Source: Propionibacteriaceae bacterium (GTDB lineage: Bacteria > Actinomycetota > Actinomycetes > Propionibacteriales > Propionibacteriaceae). Taken from it: DNA of 62,690 nt. The stretch's first letter is position 1, and the number at the start of each line of letters is the position of its first letter. The notes beneath the pieces were generated by a model. It was not told the origin of the DNA. It saw only the letters and a list, made by a program, of their open reading frames with translations, and did no database searches. Of the stretch, positions 7,563 to 16,167 are shown piece after piece. The position numbers and the translations under genes are program-made. The stretch spans positions 152,286 through 214,975 of the forward strand of contig JAPUEL010000042.1 in the NCBI GenBank assembly GCA_027492545.1, in the 5' to 3' direction.

Positions 7563-8765
7563 TCAGCCCAGGACCCGCACGCGCACCGTCTCGTCCAGCG
7601 CCTCCAGGTCCGCCAGGAGCCCGTCGTACTTCTCGCCCTGCACGTCGGTGACCACGTAGCCCAGCTGGCCGCGTGTCGCCAGCGTCTGCGACCCGATGTT
7701 CATGTTGTGGGTGGCGAACAGCTGATTGAGGCGGGCGAGCACGCCCGGCACGTTGTGGTGCAGGTGCACGATCCGCGCCGTCGAGGTGGGGCCCGCCGGG
7801 ACCTCCGGAAGGTTGACGCTCATCGCGGTGGAGCCCAGCGTCTCGTAGTCGTTGAGCTTCCCGGCCACGAAGCGGCCGATGTCCACCTGTGCCTCCTGCG
7901 TCGAACCGCCCACGTGCGGGGTGAGGATCACGTTGCTGAGGCCCTGCAGCTTGGAGACGAAGGGCTCGTCCTTGGCCTTGGGCTCCGAGGGGAACACGTC
8001 GATCGCCGCGCCGGCGATGTGGCCCGAGACGAGGTTGTCGTACAGCGCATCGAGGTCGACGACCGCCCCCCGGCACAGGTTGAGGAACAGCGAGCGCGGG
8101 CGCATCTGGGCGAACTGCTCGGCGCCGAACATGCCGGCGTTCTCCGGGCGGCCGTCGACGTGCAGGGACACGGTCTCCGCCTGGGCCAGGAGCTCCTCGA
8201 GCGAGTCGACGCGGCGGGCGTTGCCGAGCGCGAGCCTGTCCACGAGGTCGAAGAAGAGCACCCGCATGCCCAGCGCCTCGGCGACGATCGACAGCTGCGA
8301 GCCGATGTTGCCGTAGCCGATGATGCCCAGCGTCCGGCCGCGCACCTCGTGCGAGCCGACGGCCGACTTGTCCCAGATACCCGCGTGCATGTCACGGTTG
8401 CGGTCCGTGAGCCGGCGGGCCATGGAGATGATCTCGGCGATGGCGAGCTCCACCACCGAGCGCGTGTTGGAGTAGGGGGCGTTGAACACCGCGACCCCGT
8501 GGTCGGTGGCGGCCTCCAGGTCGATCTGGTTGGTGCCGATGCAGAAGGCACCGATGGCGCTCAGCCGGGTGGCGGACTCGAGGACCCTGCGCGTGACGTA
8601 GGTGCGTGACCGGATGCCCAGGTAGTCGACGCCCTCGAGGGCGGCCATGAGGTCGCGCTCGGCGAGCGCTCCGGGGCGGCTGTCGACCTCGTACCCCTTG
8701 GCCTGGAGGGCCTTGACGGCGTCGGCGTGGATGTTCTCAAGTAGGAGTGCCTTCACGCTGGGCAT
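7563..8765 (-). CDS. serA: D-3-phosphoglycerate dehydrogenase
   Basis: First committed enzyme of serine biosynthesis, oxidising 3-phosphoglycerate to 3-phosphohydroxypyruvate. 400 residues, the shorter Escherichia coli-like architecture: catalytic domain, NAD-binding domain (LGIIGYGNIGSQL with GxGxxG), the active-site Arg in NLCRGAVVDL, Glu region IDVFPSEP, and the His of LTPHVGGSTQEAQ. A C-terminal ACT domain follows (about 325-400, HHNVPGVLARLNQLFATHNMN) that should bind serine for feedback inhibition. The longer actinobacterial SerA with an extra ASB domain is not what is seen here. It is monocistronic and convergent to hisN. Confidence 0.93.
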   Translation of the reverse strand: MPSVKALLLENIHADAVKALQAKGYEVDSRPGALAERDLMAALEGVDYLGIRSRTYVTRRVLESATRLSAIGAFCIGTNQIDLEAATDHGVAVFNAPYSNTRSVVELAIAEIISMARRLTDRNRDMHAGIWDKSAVGSHEVRGRTLGIIGYGNIGSQLSIVAEALGMRVLFFDLVDRLALGNARRVDSLEELLAQAETVSLHVDGRPENAGMFGAEQFAQMRPRSLFLNLCRGAVVDLDALYDNLVSGHIAGAAIDVFPSEPKAKDEPFVSKLQGLSNVILTPHVGGSTQEAQVDIGRFVAGKLNDYETLGSTAMSVNLPEVPAGPTSTARIVHLHHNVPGVLARLNQLFATHNMNIGSQTLATRGQLGYVVTDVQGEKYDGLLADLEALDETVRVRVLG

Positions 8766-8810
8766 TCTAGGCCCGAGCGCCCCGGAGCCCCGAACCCGTC
8801 CGCTCGCGGC

Positions 8811-9584
8811 TTACAGGGTCAGCGTCGCGTCGACCAGCGCGGCGGTGTACGGGTGCCGGGGTGCGCCGAGGACATCGGCGACGGCGCCCTGCTCGACCAC
8901 CCGTCCGGCGTTGACCACCACCACCCGCTCGCACAGGTGCCGGACGATGGCCAGGTCGTGGGAGACGAGAACGAGGGTGAGCGACCGTTCCTCGACCTCC
9001 GCGGTGAGCAGGTTCAGCACCTGTGCCCGGACCGAGACGTCGAGCGCCGAGACCGGCTCGTCGGCCACGAGGAGGGACGGGTCGCTGATCAGGGCCCGCG
9101 CGATGGCAACCCGCTGCCGTTGCCCGCCGGAGAGCTGGTGCGGGAACCGGTCCATCATGTCCTCGCTCAGCCCCACGCCCAGCAGTGCCCCGGCGACGAC
9201 CTCGCGGGAGGGCTGCGGCACGTCGCCGCGGCCGCGCAGGACCGGTGACCGTAGCGTTTCGGCCACGATGTCGCCGAGCCGCATCCTCGGGTTCAGAGAC
9301 GAGTTCGGGTCCTGGAACACCATGGACGCGGCCGACCGCAGGAAGCCACGGTCGCGCTCCTTCAGCCCGACGATGGACCGGCCGTCGAACAGGACGTCCC
9401 CGCGCGACGGCGGCAGCAGCCCGAGCATCAGGCGCGCCATGGTGGTCTTGCCCGATCCGGAGCCGCCCACGATGCCGAGCCGCTCCCCACGACCGACCGT
9501 GAGATCCACACCGTGGAGCGCGACGAAGGGCCGGCCGGCCCTGCTGTAGGTCACCTCGGCGTCACGCAGCTCCACCAGTGTCAT
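8811..9584 (-). CDS. oligopeptide/dipeptide ABC transporter ATP-binding protein (DppF/OppF type)
   Basis: 257-residue nucleotide-binding subunit of an ABC importer of the peptide/nickel family. Walker A GGSGSGKTTMARL, Q-loop VFQDPNSSLNP, signature LSGGQRQRVAIARAL, Walker B LLVADEPVSALDVS and the H-loop VSHDLAIV are all intact. The C-terminal APRHPYTAALV segment is typical of the OppF/DppF family. It is the last gene of a five-gene operon. Its ATG overlaps the stop of the upstream ATPase by four bases. Substrate not predictable from the ATPase. Confidence 0.93.
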   Translation of the reverse strand: MTLVELRDAEVTYSRAGRPFVALHGVDLTVGRGERLGIVGGSGSGKTTMARLMLGLLPPSRGDVLFDGRSIVGLKERDRGFLRSAASMVFQDPNSSLNPRMRLGDIVAETLRSPVLRGRGDVPQPSREVVAGALLGVGLSEDMMDRFPHQLSGGQRQRVAIARALISDPSLLVADEPVSALDVSVRAQVLNLLTAEVEERSLTLVLVSHDLAIVRHLCERVVVVNAGRVVEQGAVADVLGAPRHPYTAALVDATLTL

Positions 9585-10408
9585 GAGGAGACCCCCGGGT
9601 AGTAGTCCTCGACGCTGGGCAGCGGTTGCCCTCGCTCCACCCGGTCTATCCTCGCCGACGCGATGAGTCCCTGCGTGTAGGGGTGGCGGGGGTGGGCGAT
9701 CACTTCCTCGATGGTGCCCTGCTCCACGATCTCGCCCCGGAGCATCACCGCCACCCGTTGGCAGACCTGCCGTACCACGGCAAGGTCGTGCGAGACGAAC
9801 ACCGCCGCCCTGTCCGCCAACTCCTCGGCCAGGAGCTGCAGGATCTGGCGTTGCACCAGCACATCGAGGGCGGTGGTGGGTTCGTCGCAGAGCACCAGGC
9901 CGGGCCGGTTGGCCAGCGCCATCGCGATCAGCGCCCGCTGCCGCTGCCCACCGGAGAGCTCGTGGGGAAAGGAGTCCGCGATCCGGTCTGGCTCGGTGAT
10001 GCCGACCCGGCCCAGCCAGGTCAGCACGTCGTCGTGGATGGCGCCGCGACGCTCCCCGTGGTGCAGCGCCACCACCTCGCCCACCTGGCGGCCCACCTTC
10101 ATGGTGGGATCCAGCGCCGTCATCGGCTCCTGGAAGATCATGGAGATCTCGTCGCCGCGCAGCCGCTGAAGCTCCCGCTCGTGGAGGCCCACGAGCTCGC
10201 GCCCGCCCAATTTGATGCTGCCGGTGACCGCGGCGTGGGTGGGCAGAAGGCCCATGATGGCGAGCGCCGTCACGGACTTCCCCGAGCCGGACTGGCCGAT
10301 GATGCCCAACCGCTCACGCTCGTCGACCGAGAAGCTGATGCCACGCAGGGCCGGCTGCTGGCCGCCGCCGAACTCCACGCGGAGGTCCGTGACCTCGAGA
10401 TAGCTCAT
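9581..10408 (-). CDS. oligopeptide/dipeptide ABC transporter ATP-binding protein (DppD/OppD type)
   Basis: 275 residues starting MSYLEVTDLRVEFGGG. It has Walker A GQSGSGKSVTALAIMG, the Q-loop IFQEPMTALDPTMKVG, signature LSGGQRQRALIAMAL, Walker B LVLCDEPTTALDVLVQ, the H-loop VSHDLAVV, and the C-terminal HPRHPYTQGL of the OppD family. OppD and OppF types form the ATPase heterodimer of peptide importers. The ATG at 10408 overlaps the permease stop (ATGA); longer in-frame extensions upstream are shadows of the permease gene. Four-base overlaps on both sides indicate strict co-translation. Confidence 0.93.
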   Translation of the reverse strand: MSYLEVTDLRVEFGGGQQPALRGISFSVDERERLGIIGQSGSGKSVTALAIMGLLPTHAAVTGSIKLGGRELVGLHERELQRLRGDEISMIFQEPMTALDPTMKVGRQVGEVVALHHGERRGAIHDDVLTWLGRVGITEPDRIADSFPHELSGGQRQRALIAMALANRPGLVLCDEPTTALDVLVQRQILQLLAEELADRAAVFVSHDLAVVRQVCQRVAVMLRGEIVEQGTIEEVIAHPRHPYTQGLIASARIDRVERGQPLPSVEDYYPGVSS

Positions 10409-11214
10409 CTGATCTCCCTCAGCCTCGGGTCCAGCAGGTCCCGAAGCCCGTCTCCGAGCAGGTTGAACCCCATGGTGGCCACCGCGATGGCCAGGCCCGG
10501 CCACAGCGCCAGCAGCGGGGCGTTGAAGATGTAGGTCTGCGCCTCCCGCAGCATGCGCCCCCAGGTGGGGGTCTCCGGACCGGAGCCGAGGCCGAGGTAG
10601 GACAGGCCCGCCTCGGCGAGGATCGCGATGCCGATGCTCACCGAGAGCTGCACACCGACGATGGGGGCGATGTTGGGCAGCACGTGCCGCCAGGCGACGG
10701 CAAGGTGCGGAGTGCCACTGAGCCTGGCGGCCTCCACGTAGCCCTGGCTCATCACCTGCAGGGTGGCCGCCCGGGCGATCCGCACGAATGCGGGGATGGA
10801 CGCCAGCGCGATGGCCATCATCGCCGTCCAGGTGGAGCCTCCCAGCGCAGCCGCGAACAGGATGGCGAGCAGCAGCGCGGGGAACCCGTAGAGGATGTCC
10901 GCGAGGCGTGCGGGAATCTCCCCCGGCCAGCCCCGGACCATGCCCGAGACGATGCCCAGGGGCACGCCGATCCCGGCCGCGACCGCCACCGAGACGATGC
11001 CGACGAGGAGGCAGATCTTCGCCCCGCTGAGGAGCCTCGAGAAGATGTCGCCGCCCAGTCCGTCTGTGCCCAGCAGGTACGGCCAGCCGGGCGGCTGGAG
11101 GCCGGTGGAGACCACGGCGTCGGGTGGGAACGGGGTCCAGACCAGGCCGACGGCGGCCATCAGGACCACGATCCCGATGAGCGTGGCCCCCAGGTAGAGC
11201 GTGCCGCGCTTCAT
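10405..11214 (-). CDS. ABC transporter permease (DppC/OppC type)
   Basis: 269-residue inner-membrane permease. An N-terminal transmembrane segment (LYLGATLIGIVVLMAAVGLVW) is followed by the periplasmic YLLGTDGLGGDIFSRLLSG signature of DppC-type proteins. The binding-protein-dependent transport domain follows with the EAA loop YVEAARLSGTPHLAVAWRHVLPN, which docks on the ATPase. About six membrane helices are expected. The start overlaps the stop of the DppB-type gene. With that protein it forms the translocation pore. Confidence 0.93.
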   Translation of the reverse strand: MKRGTLYLGATLIGIVVLMAAVGLVWTPFPPDAVVSTGLQPPGWPYLLGTDGLGGDIFSRLLSGAKICLLVGIVSVAVAAGIGVPLGIVSGMVRGWPGEIPARLADILYGFPALLLAILFAAALGGSTWTAMMAIALASIPAFVRIARAATLQVMSQGYVEAARLSGTPHLAVAWRHVLPNIAPIVGVQLSVSIGIAILAEAGLSYLGLGSGPETPTWGRMLREAQTYIFNAPLLALWPGLAIAVATMGFNLLGDGLRDLLDPRLREIR

Positions 11215-12170
11215 CGGGCCTCACCGCTCCGCCGCAGCCGTGGGTCGATGAAGTGGTAGGCCAGGTCGACGAGGAAATTGATCGCCAGCACCGCCCAGAC
11301 CAGGAGCAGGACGATCGCCTGGACCACGCCGAGGTCGCGCTGCGAGACGGCCAGCAGGAGGGAGGAGCCGAGCCCGGGCAGCGCGAACACCTGCTCGATG
11401 ATGATGGCCCCCACCAGCAGCGTGGCCAGCTGCAGCCCGATGACGGTCAGCAGGGAGATGGCCGCGTTGCGCAGCCCGTGGCGCCATAACGCTCCCGTGT
11501 GTGACCACCCGACGGCGCGTGCCGTGCGGAAGTAGTCCTCATGGATCACCTCCAGCACCGAGCTGCGCACGTAGCGGGAGATGACGCTGGCCTGCACGAT
11601 CGCCAGCGCCGTGACGGGCAGGATCAGGTGCCGGATCCAGTCCCCCACCGAATCCCAGTAGGAGACGTACCCGCCGGCCGGGAGCCAGCGGAGTTGCACG
11701 GCGAAGATGATCACCAGCCAGATGCCGGCCCAGAAGGCGGGCACCGCGAGGCCCACCTGCGAGAGCGCCGAGACCACCACACCGTCGGCATGTCGGCGAC
11801 GGACCGCGGCATAGGCCCCCACGGGCAGCGCTACGAGGATGGCGGCCAGCATGCCGAAGAGGATCAGCCACGCCGACACCTCGAGCCGGGCGGCGATGAG
11901 CGGCGCGATGGGCCGGCCGCTGATGTAGGACACCCCGAAGTCGAACCGCACCGCCCCCCACAACCACTCGAGATAGCGGATGAGGAAGGGGCGGTCCAGT
12001 CCGAGTTCGGCACGCAGGCGCTCGGCCTCGCCCGGTGAGGCGTTGGTGCCCAGAATCACCTGGGCGATGTCCCCGGGCAGCGCGTTGGTGGCGGCGAAGA
12101 TCAGCAGGGACGCGAGCAGGAGGCTCGCGAGCAGCCAGGCCACCCGCACGCCCACCCGGCGAAGGGCCAT
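11211..12170 (-). CDS. ABC transporter permease (DppB/OppB type)
   Basis: 319 residues, six predicted membrane helices, beginning with LRRVGVRVAWLLASLLLASLLIF. It carries the DppB-type sequence (NALPGDIAQVILG, GLDRPFLIRYLEWLWG) and an EAA loop YFRTARAVGWSHTGALWRHGLRN. Partner of the DppC-type permease encoded next to it. The start lies four bases after the stop of the binding-protein gene, which is unusually close for a gene following a highly expressed lipoprotein. Confidence 0.93.
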   Translation of the reverse strand: MALRRVGVRVAWLLASLLLASLLIFAATNALPGDIAQVILGTNASPGEAERLRAELGLDRPFLIRYLEWLWGAVRFDFGVSYISGRPIAPLIAARLEVSAWLILFGMLAAILVALPVGAYAAVRRRHADGVVVSALSQVGLAVPAFWAGIWLVIIFAVQLRWLPAGGYVSYWDSVGDWIRHLILPVTALAIVQASVISRYVRSSVLEVIHEDYFRTARAVGWSHTGALWRHGLRNAAISLLTVIGLQLATLLVGAIIIEQVFALPGLGSSLLLAVSQRDLGVVQAIVLLLVWAVLAINFLVDLAYHFIDPRLRRSGEAR

Positions 12171-12174
12171 GGGG

Positions 12175-13677
12175 TCAGCTCCTGGCGGCGATGGTGGTCA
12201 GGTCGAAGGCGAGGCTGATCTGGTTGGCCTGGATCCCGGAGATCTCGGGAGTGGTGACGATGAGGTTGGGCAGAAGGAAGAGCCAGTCCGCCGCGGCGTC
12301 GTCGGCGAGCATCCGGGCGGCCTCCTTGAGCTTGGTCACCTGCTCCTCCGGGGTGCCCGCGTCCGCCTCGGCGATGAGCTCCTGGAACTCGGGGTTGTCG
12401 TAGCCCCAGTAGTAGTCGGGGTTGGCGAACGCGGCGAGATCTCGGGGCTCGACATGGGCCACGATCGTCATGTCGTAGTCGTGGGCGGTGTAGACCAGGT
12501 CGAGCCAGCGGGCCGGGAACTCCAGCTCGTCGAGCGCGACGGTGATCCCCACCTCCTTGAGCTTGGCCGCGATGAAGCGGCCCGCGGGCGGGCCGTACGG
12601 AAGGTTCGGCACCCTGAGGCGCAGCGTGAGCCCTGTGGCGTAGCCGGCTTCGGCGAGCAGCGCCCGCGCCTTGGCCTGGTCGTACTCGTAGGTGTCGGAC
12701 AGGTCCTCGAACCAGGGGTCGGTGGGCGGCACCATCGAGCCGATCAGCGTGCCCTTGCCGCCCCAGACGGCCTCCACCAGCGCCTGGCGGTCGATGGCGT
12801 GGTTGATGGCCTGACGGACCTTGAGGTCCTGCAGCGCCGCGGTGCGGTGGTTGAAGCCCAGCACGACCTCGCCGTCGGTGGTGCCCTCGTGGACCGTGAA
12901 GCGCTCCTCGTCGGCGAACTGTCCGATGGCCTGCGGCACCGTCAGGTTCGACACGATGTCCAGCTGGCCGGCGAGCATGGCCGTGTTCATGGCGTTGGGG
13001 TCCGCGTAGTAGCGGAAGAAGACGGAGTCGAAGCGGGTGGGCGTGGCCCAGTAGCCGTCGTTCGCCTTGAGCTCCACATAGGAGCCCTCCTCCCACTTCA
13101 CGAACTGGAAGGGGCCGGATCCGGCCGGGGCGGTGTCGAGATTGGCCGCTCCGGTGGGGTCCGTCACGATGCCGGCGGGGCCCGTCATCTCATAGAGCCA
13201 CTGGTTCGACGGTTGGCTGAGGGTGACCTCGACGGTGTCCTCGTCGGTGGCCTCGATCGACTCCACCAGCGCCCACTTGCCCTTGATCTGGTCCGTGGCC
13301 GAATCCCCACGGTTGCGCTCGAAGCTCTCGACGACGGCCTCGGCTGTCACCTCCGTGCCGGAGGCGAACCGTGCGCCCTGGTCGATGGTGAAGGTGTAGA
13401 CCGTGTTGTCCTCGGACATGCGCCACTCGGACGCCAGCAGCGGCCGGATGGTGCCCTCGCCGTCGAGCTTCACGAGGGTCTCGTACACGTTGTACAGGAG
13501 CACGAACGGCGTGCCGGCCCCCGACACGGTGATCATGTCCAGGCCTGCGGGCTCCCCCGTGGCTCCGACGTTCAGCGTGCTGATCTGCTCCTCGACCGCC
13601 GGGGGGCGGGTGCAGGCGCTGAGCACCACAGACAGAAGCAGGGCCACCACGATCCCCAGGGTGCGGGCTCGGCGCAT
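12175..13677 (-). CDS. peptide ABC transporter substrate-binding lipoprotein (SBP family 5)
   Basis: 500-residue extracellular solute-binding protein that delivers substrate to the importer. A type II signal peptide is clear: MRRARTLGIVVALLLSVVLSAC with lipobox LSAC, so the mature protein is lipid-anchored at Cys22. The mature part has the family 5 features: TLNVGATGEPAGLDM, LASEWRMSEDNTVYTFTID, LKANDGYWATPTRFDSVFFRY and KVRQAINHAIDRQAL. ATG 13677 was chosen for the signal peptide and the GGAAGGGAA ribosome-binding site just upstream. First gene of the five-gene operon. Family members bind peptides, nickel or glutathione; the ligand here is unknown. Confidence 0.93.
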   Translation of the reverse strand: MRRARTLGIVVALLLSVVLSACTRPPAVEEQISTLNVGATGEPAGLDMITVSGAGTPFVLLYNVYETLVKLDGEGTIRPLLASEWRMSEDNTVYTFTIDQGARFASGTEVTAEAVVESFERNRGDSATDQIKGKWALVESIEATDEDTVEVTLSQPSNQWLYEMTGPAGIVTDPTGAANLDTAPAGSGPFQFVKWEEGSYVELKANDGYWATPTRFDSVFFRYYADPNAMNTAMLAGQLDIVSNLTVPQAIGQFADEERFTVHEGTTDGEVVLGFNHRTAALQDLKVRQAINHAIDRQALVEAVWGGKGTLIGSMVPPTDPWFEDLSDTYEYDQAKARALLAEAGYATGLTLRLRVPNLPYGPPAGRFIAAKLKEVGITVALDELEFPARWLDLVYTAHDYDMTIVAHVEPRDLAAFANPDYYWGYDNPEFQELIAEADAGTPEEQVTKLKEAARMLADDAAADWLFLLPNLIVTTPEISGIQANQISLAFDLTTIAARS

Positions 13678-13796
13678 GTTCGTGTGTTCCCTTCCGGCAA
13701 CGGGCAACGGCGGGCTCAGTCTACCGCCGGCGCACTCAGGGCGCCGTGAGGATTCGCGCGCAGCGTAGCGCGGCGGAACCCGGCAGGATAGGCGCC

Positions 13797-14963
13797 ATGG
13801 CGGAGGAGGAACGGCACGGCTTCTCGTGGCACGACACCGGACGGGCTTTGCAACGGGCATCTGTCCAGGCGTTCGACCTGTCCGAGCGCACGGCTCGGCG
13901 GGGGTGGCGGTCCCAGCAGAGACGCGTGGGGCGGTGGCGGTCGCGGCTGTTCATGATCCTGCAGATCGCGCTGGCGGCCGGGGTGTCGTGGTGGATCGCG
14001 CGGCATCTGCTGGGTCACGAGGAGCCGTTCCTCGCCACGGTCGCGGCCATCATCTGCCTGGGGTTCTCGTTCGGTCAGCGCCTCGGACGGGTGGTGGAGG
14101 TCGCCGTCGGAGTCACGATCGGGGTGTTCGTCGGAGACGTGTTCGTCCACTTCTTCGGCACCGGGGTGTGGCAGATCGTCCTCGTGGTGGCCATGGCGAT
14201 GTCGATCACCACCTGGCTGGGCGCGAGAACGCTGATGGTCACGCAGTCGGCGGTGCAGGCGGCCGCCGTGCTGACCGTGCTCCCAGGCGTCGACGCAGGC
14301 ATCTCCCGCTGGCAGGACGCACTGGTGGGCTGCGCCGTGGCCCTGCTGTTCGCGACGGTGGCGCCCACCTCCCCCATCGACCGGCCGCGGATGATCGCGG
14401 CGAAGGTGCTGCACGAGGCCGCCCTGACGGTGCGGGCCATGGTGGGGGCTCTGCGAACCGGGGACGTGGACGAGGCCGAACAGACGCTGGAGCGGGCCCG
14501 GGCGACGGAGGTCGAGCTCTCGCAGCTGCTGTCCGCGGCGCAGGAGGGCATGGCCGTGGTGCGCACCTCGCCGTTCCTGCGGCGGCACCGCGACGCGGCG
14601 ATGCAGGTGTCGGACCTGGTGGTCCCGCTGGACCGGTTCATCCGCAACCTGCGCGTGCTGGCGCGGCGATGTGCTGTCGCCACCTACCGGGGCGAGACGG
14701 TGCCCGACGAGTACCTGGACCTGCTCACGGAGTTCGCGCAGGTGATCGACGAGTGCGCGGCCGAGCTGTTCGCCCGCCGGCTGCCGACGGCGAAGCTCCA
14801 CGCCCTGCGCGTCCTGGCCGAAGAGTCGGCGCACGTGCCGATCCTGCCCCGGTTGTCGTCGACGGTGGTGCTCGCCCAGGTCCGCTCCATGCTGGTGGAC
14901 CTCATGGAGCTGTGCGGCGAGGACTACACCGACGCCCGCGACGCCGTGCCCGACATGGACTGA
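13797..14963 (+). CDS. FUSC-family (aromatic acid exporter-like) membrane protein
   Basis: 388 residues. A short basic N-terminal segment precedes about five membrane helices (MILQIALAAGVSWWIARHLLG, FLATVAAIICLGFSFGQRL, VVEVAVGVTIGVFVGDVFV, WQIVLVVAMAMSITTWLG, ALVGCAVALLFATVAP), and a long soluble helical C-terminal half follows. This matches FUSC / ArAE-type proteins related to fusaric-acid resistance pumps, although actinobacterial members are mostly uncharacterised. ATG 13797 with an AGGA just upstream is preferred over a start 51 bp earlier that lacks a site. It is divergent from the peptide importer and convergent with the LacI gene, four bases away. Confidence 0.75.
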   Translation: MAEEERHGFSWHDTGRALQRASVQAFDLSERTARRGWRSQQRRVGRWRSRLFMILQIALAAGVSWWIARHLLGHEEPFLATVAAIICLGFSFGQRLGRVVEVAVGVTIGVFVGDVFVHFFGTGVWQIVLVVAMAMSITTWLGARTLMVTQSAVQAAAVLTVLPGVDAGISRWQDALVGCAVALLFATVAPTSPIDRPRMIAAKVLHEAALTVRAMVGALRTGDVDEAEQTLERARATEVELSQLLSAAQEGMAVVRTSPFLRRHRDAAMQVSDLVVPLDRFIRNLRVLARRCAVATYRGETVPDEYLDLLTEFAQVIDECAAELFARRLPTAKLHALRVLAEESAHVPILPRLSSTVVLAQVRSMLVDLMELCGEDYTDARDAVPDMD

Positions 14964-14967
14964 GCGG

Positions 14968-15942
14968 TCAGTGTCCGCGGGTCTCGAGGACGGGCCTGAC
15001 GAGCACACCGCCCGCCTCATCCGTGCCCGACAGCTGGGCAAGTACCTTGTCGATGACGATGCGGGCCAGCTCGTCGGCGGGTTGCCTCAGGCTGGGGAGC
15101 CCGATGGCGCGCGCCACCGGGGTGTCGTCGAAGCCCACCACGTCCGGCCGGGTCACCCCTGCGTTGTCGATGAACGCGCCGAGCGCGAGCGCATCGGAGG
15201 AGCAGACCGCGGCCGTTGCGCCGCGACGGAGCAGCTGCGCCATCCCCGAGCCACCTGCGTCGACCGAATCCTCGCCCTCCACCGTGAGGCTGGCCGCCTC
15301 GTCGTCGCTCAGGCCGAGCGCCTGCTGCCAGCCCGCGCGACGATCCTTCCCCACGGGCGAGCCGTCGGACCAGCCGACGAACCCGATCCGGTCGTGGCCA
15401 CGAGCGCGCAGGAACCGCGCCGCCTCCCCTGCGCCCCAACCTCCGTCGACGTCCACCCAAGCCTTGTGGTCCTCACCGGCCCACGGCCGACCGAAGGCGA
15501 CGAACGTCACACCCTCCTCCGCCAGCTGGTCGGGACGCCGGTCGCCGGTCCAGGTGTCGGTGATGATCCCCGCGTCGATCGCGAGAGTGGCGCGCAGCTC
15601 GACCAGGCGTTCGACCTCCTCATCCCGATCGGAGGCCGGAAACACCACGACCCGGTAGCCGCGCAGATCGGCCGCCGTGACCAACTCGCGCAGGAAGCCG
15701 TCCATGAAGGCGCCCGAGATGCCGTTGCGCGGGGGGCTGAGCCGGATGCCGAGCGCCATGGCCCGTTGGTTGCGCAGGGCCCTCGCTGCCGCGGAGGGGC
15801 GGTATCCCGACCGGTCGATGGCGGCCTGGACGCGTGCCCTGGTCTCGACCCTCACCCGGTCCGGGAAGTTGATGACGTTCGAGATGGTCTGACGCGAAAC
15901 CTTGAGTTCCGCCGCCAGGCTGGCGAGCGTCGGTTTCTTCAT
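14968..15942 (-). CDS. LacI-family transcriptional regulator
   Basis: 324 residues. The N-terminal helix-turn-helix (LASLAAELKVSRQTISNVIN, residues 6-25) and hinge-helix region (YRPSAAARALRNQRAMALG) are typical of LacI. The periplasmic-binding-protein-like effector domain follows to the C-terminus. The ligand, usually a sugar, cannot be read. The RBS is CGGAGG. A TTGAnCGnTCAA half-palindrome overlaps the region just upstream, consistent with autoregulation. The neighbouring genes are not sugar genes, so the target is probably elsewhere. Confidence 0.88.
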   Translation of the reverse strand: MKKPTLASLAAELKVSRQTISNVINFPDRVRVETRARVQAAIDRSGYRPSAAARALRNQRAMALGIRLSPPRNGISGAFMDGFLRELVTAADLRGYRVVVFPASDRDEEVERLVELRATLAIDAGIITDTWTGDRRPDQLAEEGVTFVAFGRPWAGEDHKAWVDVDGGWGAGEAARFLRARGHDRIGFVGWSDGSPVGKDRRAGWQQALGLSDDEAASLTVEGEDSVDAGGSGMAQLLRRGATAAVCSSDALALGAFIDNAGVTRPDVVGFDDTPVARAIGLPSLRQPADELARIVIDKVLAQLSGTDEAGGVLVRPVLETRGH

Positions 15943-15952
15943 CGGGCCTCCG

Positions 15953-15964
15953 TTGATCGTTCAA
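15953..15964. promoter_or_regulatory. possible LacI-family operator
   Basis: TTGAACGATCAA (minus strand) has TTGA/TCAA arms and a central CG, the usual layout of LacI-family operators. It lies 11-22 bp upstream of the lacI-type start codon, where binding would block its own expression. Four-base arms only, so this is a weak call. The rest of the 225-bp gap to 16168 shows no gene. Confidence 0.35.
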
Positions 15965-16167
15965 GGTGCCGCCATGCTGTCGTCGCTCGGGAGTGGCTGT
16001 CAACGGACGCGACCGAATCGTTATCGTTCTGACACCCAGGGACGGGCCACGTGCCCGGAGAATCCGGAGCCGGGGCAGGGTGCGTCGCCTCCACGTACCC
16101 GGGCATGCGGCCGCCACACGAGCGTCGGGCAGCTCCGCCGTGAAAACCAGTGCTCAGGCAGGGAGGC